Below are positions 41,042 through 51,807 of a DNA stretch of 64,000 nt, piece after piece (within the stretch, counting starts at the first letter, position 1; each line of letters begins with the position of its first letter). A program made the translations under genes and the position numbers. Source of the DNA: Mycobacterium montefiorense (GTDB taxonomy: Bacteria > Actinomycetota > Actinomycetes > Mycobacteriales > Mycobacteriaceae); contig NZ_BFCH01000002.1 of NCBI RefSeq assembly GCF_003112775.1, positions 259,195-323,194 of the forward strand, written 5' to 3'. The notes under the pieces were generated by a model that worked only from the letters and a program-made list of their open reading frames with translations, did no database searches and had not been told where the DNA came from.

Positions 41042-41872
41042 ATGACACTGGACGTGACCGCGTACTTCGAGCGCATCAACTATCGCGGTGCCGTTGAGCC
41101 GACCCTTGACGTGCTGCAAGGTCTGATGACTGCTCACACGCAGACCATCCCGTTCGAGAACCTCGACCCGATGATGGGCGTTCCGGTCGATGATCTTGGG
41201 CCGGACGCACTGTTCGACAAGCTGGTTCATCGGCGCCGGGGCGGCTTTTGCTACGAGCAGAACGGGTTGATGGGTTACGTCCTGGCGCAGGTGGGCTTTC
41301 GGGTGCGCCGATTGGTCGGGCGGGTGATCTGGATGCTGGCGCCCGACGCGCCGGTGCCGTCCCAAACCCACACGGTGCTCGCCGTGACGTTTCCCGGCTC
41401 GCAGGGCTGCTATCTCGTTGACGTCGGCTTCGGCGGCCAGACCCCGACGTCTCCGATCCGTTTCGAAACCGGCAACGTCCAGCAGACAAACCGCGAGCCC
41501 TACCGGCTCGAGGAGCACGGCGAGGGCCTGGTGCTTGCGGCCCAGGTCCGTGGCGAGTGGGAGTCACTGTACGAATTCACCACCCAAACCCGGCCGCAGA
41601 TCGATCTGAAGATGGGTAGCTGGTACGTCTCGACGAACCCGGCCTCGCCCTTCGTGACCGGCCTGATGGCCGCATTCGTCAGCGACGATGCCCGAATCAA
41701 CCTGGCCGGCCGCCACCTGGCTATCCACCGCGACGATGGGACCGAAAAGATCGTTCTCGACGATGCGGCCGCGGTCGTAGACACCCTTGGCGATCGGTTC
41801 GGAATCAATATCGACGACGTCGGCGAACGGGGCCGGCTGGAAGAGCGCATCGCCAATATTCTCGACAATTGA
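41042..41872 (+). CDS. nat: Arylamine N-acetyltransferase
   Basis: The 276-residue enzyme matches Rv3566c. The catalytic triad is present as the cysteine in RRGGFCYEQ, the histidine in QTHTVL and the aspartate in DVGFGG. It transfers acetyl or propionyl groups from CoA and is linked to cholesterol breakdown in mycobacteria. ATG at 41042 begins the conserved protein. In H37Rv I recall it downstream of hsaB; here the kinase and SnoaL genes intervene in opposite orientation, so nat needs its own promoter. Confidence 0.95.
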   Translation: MTLDVTAYFERINYRGAVEPTLDVLQGLMTAHTQTIPFENLDPMMGVPVDDLGPDALFDKLVHRRRGGFCYEQNGLMGYVLAQVGFRVRRLVGRVIWMLAPDAPVPSQTHTVLAVTFPGSQGCYLVDVGFGGQTPTSPIRFETGNVQQTNREPYRLEEHGEGLVLAAQVRGEWESLYEFTTQTRPQIDLKMGSWYVSTNPASPFVTGLMAAFVSDDARINLAGRHLAIHRDDGTEKIVLDDAAAVVDTLGDRFGINIDDVGERGRLEERIANILDN

Positions 41873-41893
41873 GCACCTGGCTTGGGTCGCGGG

Positions 41894-41920
41894 CGAGTTT
41901 CGAACACGTTTGCAAACTCG
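41894..41920. repeat. Inverted repeat containing a near-KstR box
   Basis: CGAGTTT and AAACTCG are perfect 7-bp arms around 13 bases. Within it, TCGAACACGTTTGC (41900-41913) matches the KstR motif at all but the last base. It lies 21 bases after nat and about 190 bases before the acyl-AMP ligase, so it may be a terminator for nat, a KstR site, or both. Confidence 0.4.
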
Positions 41921-42111
41921 CTATCCGAGCGGTCTCTGCGACCGAAAATCCTGGGCCCGAGAATGTCGGTCTAGCAAATCTGTCCGTACCGTTCTGGCCG
42001 TCCTACCAGGCCCTGAGCGGTGACAAACGGGCCGATAGTGCCCCGATCGTGATCTGCGCCATAGCGAACCGGTGCGGCGAATAGCACATGCGCCTATTAA
42101 TCTGTCCTACC

Positions 42112-43965
42112 GTGAGTCGGGAACTCTGCTTGGACGACGTTGTGCCCACTGCGGGCGATGTGGACCCTTTCGCTTTGCACGAGGGCGCAATCGCCGTACC
42201 CGAAGGCTTGACGTTGACCTCGTATTTTGACCGCAACCGGGCCGAGCACGGCGACAGTCCGGCATATCGCTTCCTTGACTACTCGCAGGAAGCCGATGGC
42301 CGGCCCGTGGTACTCAGCTGGAACGAGCTATGGGTCCGGGTGTGTGCGATCGGCGCCCGCTTGCAGCAGGTCACCAAGCCGGGCGATCGGGTGGCGATTC
42401 TGGCGCCGCAGGGCCTCGACTATGTGGCGGCGTTCTTCGGTGCCGTCTATGCAGGCAATATCGCTGTCCCGCTCTTCGCGCCGACCATGTCCGGGCATGC
42501 CGAGCGATTGGCTGCGGTGCTGGCCGATGCCCGGCCCGCCGCGGTATTGACCACGACCGCCGTCGCCGAGTCGGTTCGGACGTTTATCCGCACGCTTGCG
42601 CCCAACGAGCGACCTCGGATGATCGCGGTGGACGCGCTGCCGGACACACTCGGTTCGATGTTCACCGGCGCCAGCCTGCACACCGACGACATCGCGTACC
42701 TGCAGTACACCTCGGGCTCGACGCGGTCACCGGCCGGAGTGGAGATCACCCATCGATCCGTCTACACGAACGCGATGCAGATGGTTATGAGCGGTGGGCT
42801 GGACGTCGACGTCCGAACGGTGAGCTGGCTGCCCTTGTTCCACGACATGGGGCTGATGATGATCATGTTCACGGCGTTCTTCGGGGCGCACGTCACGATC
42901 ATGGATCCGATGGCGTTTCTTCGCCGGCCCTACCGCTGGATCAAGCAACTGGGCATCGAGGCGACCTACGGCCGCACCTTCGCGGCGGCACCGAACTTCG
43001 CCTTCGAACTGACCGCGGAGCGGGGACTGCCTCCGGCGGGCGAGAGCCTCGACCTCAGCAACGTCGTCTGCGTCCTCAACGGGTCTGAGCCGGTCACCAT
43101 GTCGGCGGTGGAGAAGTTCACCAACGCGTTTGCTGCGTACGGGTTGCCGGCCAACGCTGTCAAGCCGTCCTACGGAATGGCCGAAGCGACGCTCTCGGTG
43201 GCCAGCATCTCCCAGGACGCCACGGCGAGCGCTATCTTCCTCGATCGGGAAGAACTCGGCGCCGGCCGCGCGGTGGTCGTCGCACCCGAGCATCCGAACG
43301 CTGTCAGCCAGGTGTCCTGCGGGCAGCCGATTCCCGATCAGTGGGCGGTGATCGCCGACGCGAATGGCGGCGAGCTGCCAGACGGCATCGTGGGCGAAAT
43401 CTGGTTGCAAGGCAACAACATCGGCCGCGGATACTTCGGGCGCGAGGACGAGACACGTCGCGTGTTCGGTAACAGGCTGCAGTCCCGGCTCACCTCCGGC
43501 AGCCATGCCGAGGGCACCGCCGACGGCGGCTGCTGGTTGGCGACCGGTGACCTCGGCGTCTACCTCGAGGGTGAGCTGTATCTGACCGGCCGGATCAAGG
43601 ACTTGATCATCATCGATGGCCGCAACCACTATCCGTTCGATATCGAGACCACGGTCGGCGACTGTTCACCCGCTGTGCGCACCGGCTATGTCGCCGCGTT
43701 CTCCGTTCCCGCAGACATGCTCGCGTCCCCGGATGGCGGCTCCGGCGAGCAGCTGGTGGTCTTGGCCGAGCGTGCCGCGGGCGCCGGTCGCACCGATCTG
43801 AGTTCGATCGAGGACACCGTGCGAGCGGCCATTTTGCGCAACCACCAGGTTCGGGTCGCCGATGTGCGGCTGGTGGCCGCCGGCACCATTCCCCGCACTA
43901 CGAGCGGCAAACTCGCCCGCAGTGCTTGTCGGGCCGAATACCTGGCTGGCAAGTTCAACCGCTGA
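42112..43965 (+). CDS. Fatty-acyl-AMP ligase (FAAL-type FadD)
   Basis: The 617-residue adenylating enzyme has the marks of acyl-AMP ligases: YTSGSTRSPAGV (phosphate loop), WLPLFHDMGL, SYGMAEATL, TGDLGVY, and GRIKDLIIIDGRNHYP. FAALs pass acyl-adenylates to an acyl carrier protein rather than to CoA. No polyketide synthase or carrier protein is in the window. GTG at 42112 follows TAATCT (42098-42103) by 8 bases, suggesting a leaderless mRNA; a start at 42088 is possible. It is an extra gene relative to the nat-aspB junction I recall in H37Rv. Confidence 0.88.
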   Translation: MSRELCLDDVVPTAGDVDPFALHEGAIAVPEGLTLTSYFDRNRAEHGDSPAYRFLDYSQEADGRPVVLSWNELWVRVCAIGARLQQVTKPGDRVAILAPQGLDYVAAFFGAVYAGNIAVPLFAPTMSGHAERLAAVLADARPAAVLTTTAVAESVRTFIRTLAPNERPRMIAVDALPDTLGSMFTGASLHTDDIAYLQYTSGSTRSPAGVEITHRSVYTNAMQMVMSGGLDVDVRTVSWLPLFHDMGLMMIMFTAFFGAHVTIMDPMAFLRRPYRWIKQLGIEATYGRTFAAAPNFAFELTAERGLPPAGESLDLSNVVCVLNGSEPVTMSAVEKFTNAFAAYGLPANAVKPSYGMAEATLSVASISQDATASAIFLDREELGAGRAVVVAPEHPNAVSQVSCGQPIPDQWAVIADANGGELPDGIVGEIWLQGNNIGRGYFGREDETRRVFGNRLQSRLTSGSHAEGTADGGCWLATGDLGVYLEGELYLTGRIKDLIIIDGRNHYPFDIETTVGDCSPAVRTGYVAAFSVPADMLASPDGGSGEQLVVLAERAAGAGRTDLSSIEDTVRAAILRNHQVRVADVRLVAAGTIPRTTSGKLARSACRAEYLAGKFNR

Positions 43966-43984
43966 CGTCGATCTCGGCGAGCCA

Positions 43985-45148
43985 TTATGCCGACAGGAAC
44001 GGCCCGATTCGGCGGATGGCTTCTTCGATGTCACTCGTGGGTCCGGCGAACGACAGTCGGACGAACCTGTTGCCCTGCCCGATGTCGAAGTCGATTCCTG
44101 GAGCGATCGCAACTCCGGTGTTAGCCAACAACTTTGAGCAGAAGGACAGTGAGTCGTCGGTGTGCTCCGAGACGTCGGCGTAGACGTAGAACGCCCCGTC
44201 GGTAGGTGCCAGCCGGTCGATGCCGATTTCGCGCAGCCCATCGAGCAGCAGCGAGCGGTTGAGCGTGTAGTGGTTCAAGTTTCCCTCGGCCTCGGCGGTT
44301 GACTCCGGGGTGAACGCCGCCACCGCGGCGATCTGCGACAGCACGGGTGGGCAGATGGTGAAGTTGCCGGTCAGGCGGTCCACGGCGCGGCGCAACTCGG
44401 CCGGCACCAGCAGCCAGCCCAGCCGCCAGCCGGTCATCGCGTAGTACTTGGAAAAGCTGTTGACCACCACGGGATTTCGCGACGTACGCCAGGCGCAGCT
44501 GGTCTGTGGGGCTCCTTCGTAGACCAGTCCGTGGTAGACCTCGTCGCTGATCAGCCGTACGCCGGCGGCGTCACACCAGGACGCGATCGCCGCGAGCTCC
44601 TCGGGCGGTATGACGGTTCCGGTCGGGTTGGCCGGGCTGGCGACGATGACGCCGCGCACCGGTGGGTCGAGCTCGGCGAGCATCCGTGCGGTGGGCTGGA
44701 ACCGAGTCGCTGCACCGCACGGGATCTCCACCACCTCACATCCCAACGCGGATAGGATATTCCGGTAACACGGGTAGCCGGGACTGGCCAGCGCCACCCG
44801 ATCGCCAACGTCAAAGCACGCCAGAAACGCCAGCAGGAACCCTCCCGAGGAACCCGTGGTGATCACCACCGCGTCGGACTCGACGGAGATACCGTGCAGG
44901 CGTTGGTAATCCGCCGCGATCGCGGCGCGCAGCTCCGGAATGCCCAAGGTCACCGTGTAACCCAGCTGATTGCCGTGCAGGGCCGCCGCCGCGGCCGCCC
45001 GCACCGGCCCGGGAGCGCCCACGCTGGGTTGACCTGCTGACAGGTTGACCAGGTCGCCGTGGCTGCGCTGACGCTCCGCGGCAGCCAGCCAGACATCCAT
45101 CACATGGAATGGCGGGATGCCGGCACGCAGCGCGACGGAGCCGTTCAC
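43985..45148 (-). CDS. aspB: AspB, PLP-dependent aminotransferase
   Basis: The 387-residue class I/II aminotransferase matches Rv3565. The PLP lysine lies in NSFSKYYAMTGWRLG, with SPANPTG and SDEVYHGL as further motifs. The substrate is not known. The GTG start overlaps the fadE33 stop by 4 bases, so it is the last gene of the fadD3-fadE31-fadE32-fadE33-aspB operon and is probably under KstR2. Confidence 0.93.
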   Translation of the reverse strand: MNGSVALRAGIPPFHVMDVWLAAAERQRSHGDLVNLSAGQPSVGAPGPVRAAAAAALHGNQLGYTVTLGIPELRAAIAADYQRLHGISVESDAVVITTGSSGGFLLAFLACFDVGDRVALASPGYPCYRNILSALGCEVVEIPCGAATRFQPTARMLAELDPPVRGVIVASPANPTGTVIPPEELAAIASWCDAAGVRLISDEVYHGLVYEGAPQTSCAWRTSRNPVVVNSFSKYYAMTGWRLGWLLVPAELRRAVDRLTGNFTICPPVLSQIAAVAAFTPESTAEAEGNLNHYTLNRSLLLDGLREIGIDRLAPTDGAFYVYADVSEHTDDSLSFCSKLLANTGVAIAPGIDFDIGQGNRFVRLSFAGPTSDIEEAIRRIGPFLSA

Positions 45149-46095
45149 GGCGTCTTAAGCACCTCGGATTCCAGTTGGCGCAACACCTCTCGCGTCGAGT
45201 CGAGCAGTTGTGCGCTGCCATGTGCGCGTTTGAAATAGAAGTGCATGTCGTGCTCCCAGGTAATCGCGATGCCGCCGTGCAGCTGGATGCCTTCGCCGGT
45301 CACAGTACACAGCGCCTCGCTGGCGACCAGCCGGGCTGTTGCGGCGTTGGTGGGGGTGGGGTCGTTGCAGGCGTCGGTCACTATGGCCTTGGCCGCCGCG
45401 ATCGCGACATACAGATCGGCCATCCGGTGCTTGAGTGCCTGGAAGCTGCCGATCGGCCTGCCGAACTGCACTCGGCTCTTGGCGTATTCGACGGTCAGCT
45501 CCAGACAGCGTTCGGCGGCCCCAATCTGCTCGGCCGCCAGCAGGATCGCCGCGATGTCGGCCAGGCCCGGGTCAGGGCCCAGCGTGACGGTGTCCTCGGG
45601 CGCGACCCGGGCCAGCCGGCGGGTCGGGTCCATGGTGGTAACCGGCTGCGCGCTGAATCGGGTCCACCTGCTCAGCTGGCCATCGTCGACGGCGACAACC
45701 ACATCGGCGATGTCGCCGTTGACCACGTAGTCGGCGTCGAGAACCAACGCCCCGATCGAGCTGCCCTCGGCCAGCGATTCCAGTGTTTCGCCGTCCGGCT
45801 CGGGTGCAGCCAGCAGCGCCAGCTCCGCCAAGGTGGTGCCCAGCAGCGGGGAGGGCACCAATGCACGGCCAAGTTCTTGCAGAACCGTTGCGGCATCGGC
45901 TAATTCACCACCGGCCCCGCCCAGTTCCTCCGGTATCACCAGCGCCGCGGCGCCGACCTGCTCGCAGAGCAACTGCCACAATGACTCGTCGTAACCCCGC
46001 TCGGATTCGATCGCCGCGCGCACCGCCGAGGGGTTGGCGTGTTTGGTGACCAGCGCGGCGACAGTCTCGGCCAGCAGCTCCCGTTCTTCACTCAT
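45145..46095 (-). CDS. fadE33: FadE33, acyl-CoA dehydrogenase subunit
   Basis: A 316-residue acyl-CoA dehydrogenase-family protein, shorter than the usual 380, with QFGRPIGSFQALKHRMAD and HGGIAITWEHD. Short FadE proteins of this kind act as one half of mixed complexes in HIP (ring C/D) breakdown. ATG at 46095 gives the expected length. It starts 45 bases after fadE32. Confidence 0.92.
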   Translation of the reverse strand: MSEERELLAETVAALVTKHANPSAVRAAIESERGYDESLWQLLCEQVGAAALVIPEELGGAGGELADAATVLQELGRALVPSPLLGTTLAELALLAAPEPDGETLESLAEGSSIGALVLDADYVVNGDIADVVVAVDDGQLSRWTRFSAQPVTTMDPTRRLARVAPEDTVTLGPDPGLADIAAILLAAEQIGAAERCLELTVEYAKSRVQFGRPIGSFQALKHRMADLYVAIAAAKAIVTDACNDPTPTNAATARLVASEALCTVTGEGIQLHGGIAITWEHDMHFYFKRAHGSAQLLDSTREVLRQLESEVLKTP

Positions 46096-46140
46096 GACGC
46101 CCCTCCACATTGCTGCGCGCTGCATCGTCGCCGGCGCGAC

Positions 46141-47094
46141 TCACAATGCCTCCAACACTCGGCGTCGGTGCGCCTCCGGTGTACCCCAAGCCGATCGCAA
46201 AGCTTGCACTCGCAGCAGCCATAGTGACAGGTCGTGTTCCTGGGTAAAGCCGATTGCGCCATGCGTTTGCAACGCAGAGCGAGCGGCTAGCAGACCGGCG
46301 TCGGACGCCGCGGCTTTGGCCGCGCTCACCTCGCGAGCGGCGGCGCTGGTGCCATCGGCCAGCGCCAACGCGGCGCCGTACACCAGCGGGCGAGCCAGTT
46401 CGATCGCGATGTGCACGTCGGCCAGCTTGTGCTTGATCGCCTGATACGAACCGATCACCCGGCCGAACTGGCTGCGCTGCTTGGCGTATTCGACGGTGTC
46501 GTTCAGCAGCGCTTCGGCGGCACCGACCAGCTGCGCGGCGGTTGCCAAGGCCCCGAACTCGTACGCGCGCTTAATATCTGCCTGCCACGACTCTCCGCTT
46601 GCCGTCACGTCGTAGAGGCGCCGGCTGGGATCGACGGATCGGTGGGCTTCACCAGCGGTCGCCTCGCTGACGCCTTCGTCGCCGGCCAGCAGCACCAGTC
46701 CGGCGGCTTCGGCGTCAACTGCGCGCGGGTTGTGCGGTGGCAGCGCTACCGTCGCGATCAGTTCACCGGACGACAACTCGGCGCTGCGTTCGTCGTCGGC
46801 GAGCAAAACCGGTGCCACGGCAATGGATTCGGCAACCGGTCCGGGTACGCACCAGCGTCCGAGCCGTTCCAGCGCGACCGCCAGGTCCACCGGGTGGGCG
46901 TCGAGGCCGTCGAATTTCTCCGGTACGCCCAGCGCGGTTACGCCGAGGTTGGCCAACTGCTCCCACACCTTGCGGCCGGGCGCGACGTCGCCGTCCGACC
47001 AAGCGCGCAGTGCACCCGGTAGGTCCGCCGCGGCCAGGGCCGCGTCGATGCTGGCCGCGAAGTCGCGCTGCTGTTCGTCGAGCGCAAATTTCAC
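46141..47094 (-). CDS. fadE32: FadE32, acyl-CoA dehydrogenase subunit
   Basis: A 317-residue protein, close to the 319 I recall for Rv3563. Motifs include QFGRVIGSYQAIKHKLAD and HGAIGFTQEHD. It takes part in late dehydrogenation steps of ring C/D catabolism with FadE31/FadE33. The GTG start overlaps the fadE31 stop by 4 bases; the longer reading to 47217 would run far into fadE31. Confidence 0.92.
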   Translation of the reverse strand: MKFALDEQQRDFAASIDAALAAADLPGALRAWSDGDVAPGRKVWEQLANLGVTALGVPEKFDGLDAHPVDLAVALERLGRWCVPGPVAESIAVAPVLLADDERSAELSSGELIATVALPPHNPRAVDAEAAGLVLLAGDEGVSEATAGEAHRSVDPSRRLYDVTASGESWQADIKRAYEFGALATAAQLVGAAEALLNDTVEYAKQRSQFGRVIGSYQAIKHKLADVHIAIELARPLVYGAALALADGTSAAAREVSAAKAAASDAGLLAARSALQTHGAIGFTQEHDLSLWLLRVQALRSAWGTPEAHRRRVLEAL

Positions 47095-48236
47095 TTCTTG
47101 CCTCCGGACTTTTCGCGCGGCAGGCCCAACAGCCGCTCGGAGATGATGTTGCGCTGAATTTCGTTGGTACCGGCATAGATCAGGCCGCCCAGCGCAAACA
47201 GCAAGCCATCGGTCCACGGCCCGGCAAGCTCGCCGTCGGCGCCCCGAATGTCCAGGGCAGTCTGATGGATCGCCACGTCAAGGTCGGACCAGAACACCTT
47301 CGTCACCGACGATTCGGCGCCCAGCTCGCCGCCGGCCGCCAGCCGGGTCACCGTGCCGAACGTCTGCAGCCGGTAGGCCTGCGCCTTGATCCAGGCGTCG
47401 GCGACCCGGTCGGCCAATTCGGTGGGTGAGCCGCTGTCCTTCCACAGCTGCACCAGCCGCTGCGCGGCAGCCAGGAACCGGGCCGGGCTGCGCAGTGACA
47501 TTCCGCGTTCGTTGCTCGACGTGCTCATGGCTGCGCGCCAGCCGTCGTTCGGGGTGCCGATTACGTCCTCATCGGCCACGAAGACGTCGTCGAGGAAGAT
47601 CTCACCGAAGCCGGTGTCCCCGCCCAGCTGCACGATGGGCCGTACGGTCACACCCTTTGCCAACAGGTCGAACATGAAGTACGTCAGCCCGTTGTGCCGC
47701 TCCGCGGAGGGGTCTGACCGGAACAGCCCGAAGCCCATATCGGCGAACGGCGCCCGCGAGCTCCAGATCTTCTGGCCATTCAGCAACCAGCCGCCCTCGG
47801 TCTGGGTCGCGGTGGATCGCAACGACGCCAGGTCGCTACCGGACTCCGGCTCCGACCAGGCCTGTGCCCATGTCTGTTCGCCGCTAGCCATTTTCGGCAA
47901 GATCCGGTCCATCTGCTCGTCGGTGCCGTGTGCGAACAGCGTCGGTGCCAGCATCGAGGTGCCGTTGGCGCTGCCTCGGCCCGGTGCTCCGGCGCGGAAG
48001 TACTCCTCCTCGAAGACCACCCAATGCAGCAGGGGTGCATCGCGGCCCCCATACTTCTTCGGCCAGTTGATCACCGACAGGCCCGCGTCGAACAGCACCT
48101 TGTCCCAATGGCGGTGCTGAGCAAAGCCTTTCGCGTTGTCATACGACTCGGTCGGGATCGACTCGGCGTTGGCCGAGAGGAAGTCCCGTACTTCGGCCGC
48201 AAACGCCAGCGTCTCTTCGTCTAGTGCCAGATCCAA
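47091..48236 (-). CDS. fadE31: FadE31, acyl-CoA dehydrogenase
   Basis: A full-length (381-residue) acyl-CoA dehydrogenase with the flavin and substrate motifs AWSEPESGSDLAS, NGQKIWSS and GTNEIQRNIIS. It is likely the catalytic partner of the short FadE proteins downstream. It starts with TTG one base after the fadD3 stop. Confidence 0.93.
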   Translation of the reverse strand: MDLALDEETLAFAAEVRDFLSANAESIPTESYDNAKGFAQHRHWDKVLFDAGLSVINWPKKYGGRDAPLLHWVVFEEEYFRAGAPGRGSANGTSMLAPTLFAHGTDEQMDRILPKMASGEQTWAQAWSEPESGSDLASLRSTATQTEGGWLLNGQKIWSSRAPFADMGFGLFRSDPSAERHNGLTYFMFDLLAKGVTVRPIVQLGGDTGFGEIFLDDVFVADEDVIGTPNDGWRAAMSTSSNERGMSLRSPARFLAAAQRLVQLWKDSGSPTELADRVADAWIKAQAYRLQTFGTVTRLAAGGELGAESSVTKVFWSDLDVAIHQTALDIRGADGELAGPWTDGLLFALGGLIYAGTNEIQRNIISERLLGLPREKSGGKK

Positions 48237-48237
48237 T

Positions 48238-49782
48238 TCAAGCCAACTCTCGCAGTTGTGGTTTGACCACCTTGCCGCCGGAATTGCGCGGCAATGCGTC
48301 GACGAACCGCACCGAGCGCGGTGCCTTGAAGTTCGCCAGATGTTGTCGGGTATAAGCGATTACCGACTGTTCGTCGAGGTTCGCGTCCGGACGGGCTACC
48401 ACGAACGCGCGGCCCACCTCGCCGAGACGCTCGTCGGGAACGCCGATCACCGCGGCGTCGGCCACTCCTTGCATCCGCGCCAGCACCTGCTCGACCTCGG
48501 CGGGGTAGACGTTGAATCCACCGCAGATATACATGTCCTTGAGCCGGTCGGTGATGCGCAGGTTGCCGTTCTTGTCGAGGACGCCGATGTCGCCGGTGTG
48601 CAGCCAGCCTTCGGCGTCGATGGCCGCGGTGGTGGCCTCCTGGTCGTCGAGATAGCCCAGCATCACATTCGGCCCGCGCAGCAGCACCTCGCCGGATTCG
48701 CCGGGAGTGGCTGAGTCGATGCGCAATTCGAAGCCGGCGAATGGACGACCGCATGTGGTGGCGACGGTCGCGGCGTCGTCATCGGCGCGGCAACTGGTGC
48801 CCATGCCGTTGGCTTCGGTCAGGCCGTAGGCGGTCAGCACAATGTCGATGTCGAGCTCGGATTGCATGCGCTCCACCAACACAACCGGAACGGTGGCCGC
48901 GCCGGTCACCGCGAACCGCAGCGAACTCAGGTCGTAGTCGCGGCGTGCCGGATGATCGAGAAGGGTCTGGTAAATCGTTGGCGGCCCGGGCAATACGGTG
49001 ATGCGGTGCCGCTCGATCGCCTGCAGTGCGCGCAGCGGATCGAAGGTGAGGTGCGGGATCAGCGTCGCACCGGTTTGCAGGCAGGCCAGGATGCCTGCCT
49101 TGTAGCCGAAGTTGTGGAAGAACGGGTTGATGCACAAATAGCGGTCGTCGCTGGTGATCTTGCCGTTGGCGGCCCACGATGCCGAGGCCGACAGCGACTG
49201 CCGGTGCGCGCACAGCACCCCTTTGCTGCGGCCGGTGGTTCCGGACGTGAACAGGATGTCGCTCAGGTCGTCGGGGACGACGGCGGAGGCACGAGCGATC
49301 ACCGCGTTGGTGTCGATGCCGCCGGCGATGAACTCGTCCCACGTTCCGGCACCGGTCTCTGGGGCGTCGATCGGAATCCGGACGATGTGGCGCAGCGCGG
49401 GCAGTGCGGCACGGTCCAGGTCGGCAAGGCGATCGTTGCCGAGGAACTGGCCCATCCCGAACAGCACCGGAGCGGCGGTACGCGCCAGGATGTCGCTGGC
49501 CTCCGCCGCGGTGTAGCGGGTGTTCAGCGGCACCATCGCGGCGCCGGCATGGTGAATCGCCAGACAGGCGATTACCCAGTGCCAGGTATTCGGCGACCAC
49601 ACGGCGACCCGATCGCCATGCTCGACACCGAGCGCGATCAGGGCCGCCGCCGCACGGTGTACTTCGTCGCGCAGTTCGGTCGCGGTGAACGACCGGTCGT
49701 CGGTGATCAGCGCGGCCTGGTCCGGGAACTGGTCGGCAAAACGATCCAGCGCCGCGGGAATGGTGCGGGCATCGCCGGTCAT
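48238..49782 (-). CDS. fadD3: FadD3, HIP-CoA synthetase
   Basis: The 514-residue adenylate-forming CoA ligase activates HIP, the ring C/D propionate left after HsaD. Motifs are TSGTTGRSKGV, TAYGLTEANG, HTGDIG and the final lysine in RNSGGKVVK. ATG at 49782 has AGGAGC upstream. A KstR2 box lies 18-32 bases before the start. It is the first gene of a five-gene operon ending with aspB. Confidence 0.95.
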   Translation of the reverse strand: MTGDARTIPAALDRFADQFPDQAALITDDRSFTATELRDEVHRAAAALIALGVEHGDRVAVWSPNTWHWVIACLAIHHAGAAMVPLNTRYTAAEASDILARTAAPVLFGMGQFLGNDRLADLDRAALPALRHIVRIPIDAPETGAGTWDEFIAGGIDTNAVIARASAVVPDDLSDILFTSGTTGRSKGVLCAHRQSLSASASWAANGKITSDDRYLCINPFFHNFGYKAGILACLQTGATLIPHLTFDPLRALQAIERHRITVLPGPPTIYQTLLDHPARRDYDLSSLRFAVTGAATVPVVLVERMQSELDIDIVLTAYGLTEANGMGTSCRADDDAATVATTCGRPFAGFELRIDSATPGESGEVLLRGPNVMLGYLDDQEATTAAIDAEGWLHTGDIGVLDKNGNLRITDRLKDMYICGGFNVYPAEVEQVLARMQGVADAAVIGVPDERLGEVGRAFVVARPDANLDEQSVIAYTRQHLANFKAPRSVRFVDALPRNSGGKVVKPQLRELA

Positions 49783-49800
49783 CGAGACTGCTCCTAACAA

Positions 49801-49814
49801 AGCAAGTGCTTGGT
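49801..49814. promoter_or_regulatory. KstR2 box between fadD3 and fadE30
   Basis: AGCAAGTGCTTGGT matches the KstR2 motif AnCAAGnnCTTGnT. It lies in the 49-base gap between the divergent starts, so it controls both operons. Confidence 0.92.
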
Positions 49815-49831
49815 AGGTTAGCCTACAGGGC

Positions 49832-50976
<1,145 letters not shown>

Positions 50977-50980
<4 letters not shown>

Positions 50981-51765
50981 GTTTGGCCGAAGCGCCGAAA
51001 GAGATTGCCGGACACGGCCTCTTGACTGGCAAGGTGGTCGTTGTGACCGCGGCCGCGGGCACCGGGATCGGATCGGCGACAGCACGCAGGGCCCTGGCCG
51101 AAGGCGCCGACGTGTTGATCTCCGACCACCACGAGCGGCGACTGGAGGAGGCCGCTAAAGAGCTGTCCGCGCTGGGTCAGGGCCGTGTCGAGCACGTGGT
51201 GTGCGACGTGACGTCGACCGCCGCGGTCGACGCCCTGATCGACTCGGCCACCGCGCGGATGGGGCGGATCGACGTGCTGGTCAACAACGCCGGGCTGGGT
51301 GGGCAGACGCCGGTGGCCGATATGACCGACGACGAGTGGGATCGCGTCCTCGACGTGACACTGACGTCGGTGTTCCGTGCCACCCGTGCGGCGTTGCGGT
51401 ACTTCCGCGACGCGCCGCATGGCGGAGTGATCGTCAACAACGCCAGCGTTCTGGGCTGGCGGGCGCAACACTCGCAGGCGCACTATGCGGCCGCCAAGGC
51501 CGGCGTGATGGCGCTAACCCGTTGCAGCGCAATAGAAGCCGCCGAATATGACGTCCGGATCAACGCCGTGTCGCCGAGTATCGCGCGGCATAAATTCTTG
51601 GACAAGACGACGTCGTCCGACCTGCTCGACCGGCTCTCCGCCGGTGAGGCGTTCGGGCGGGCTGCCGAGCCGTGGGAAATAGCTTCCACCATCGCGTTCC
51701 TGGCGAGCGACTACTCGAGCTACCTCACCGGCGAGGTCATCTCGGTTTCCAGCCAACACCCGTGA
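50977..51765 (+). CDS. ipdF: IpdF, short-chain dehydrogenase of HIP catabolism
   Basis: The 262-residue SDR (Rv3559c) oxidises the 5-hydroxy group of a HIP-derived CoA thioester. The coenzyme motif is TAAAGTGIGSATA, NNAG is present, and the active site is S in NNAS with Y-x-x-x-K as YAAAK. It is coupled to fadE30. In H37Rv I recall PPE64 between it and kstR2; here the gap is only 42 bases. Confidence 0.93.
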
Positions 51766-51778
51766 TCCCAGCTGGCCA

Positions 51779-51792
51779 AGCAAGCGCTTGGT
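51779..51792. promoter_or_regulatory. KstR2 box upstream of kstR2
   Basis: AGCAAGCGCTTGGT matches AnCAAGnnCTTGnT and lies 15 bases before the kstR2 start, consistent with autorepression. Confidence 0.92.
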
Positions 51793-51807
51793 TGATATCC
51801 TGACCGG

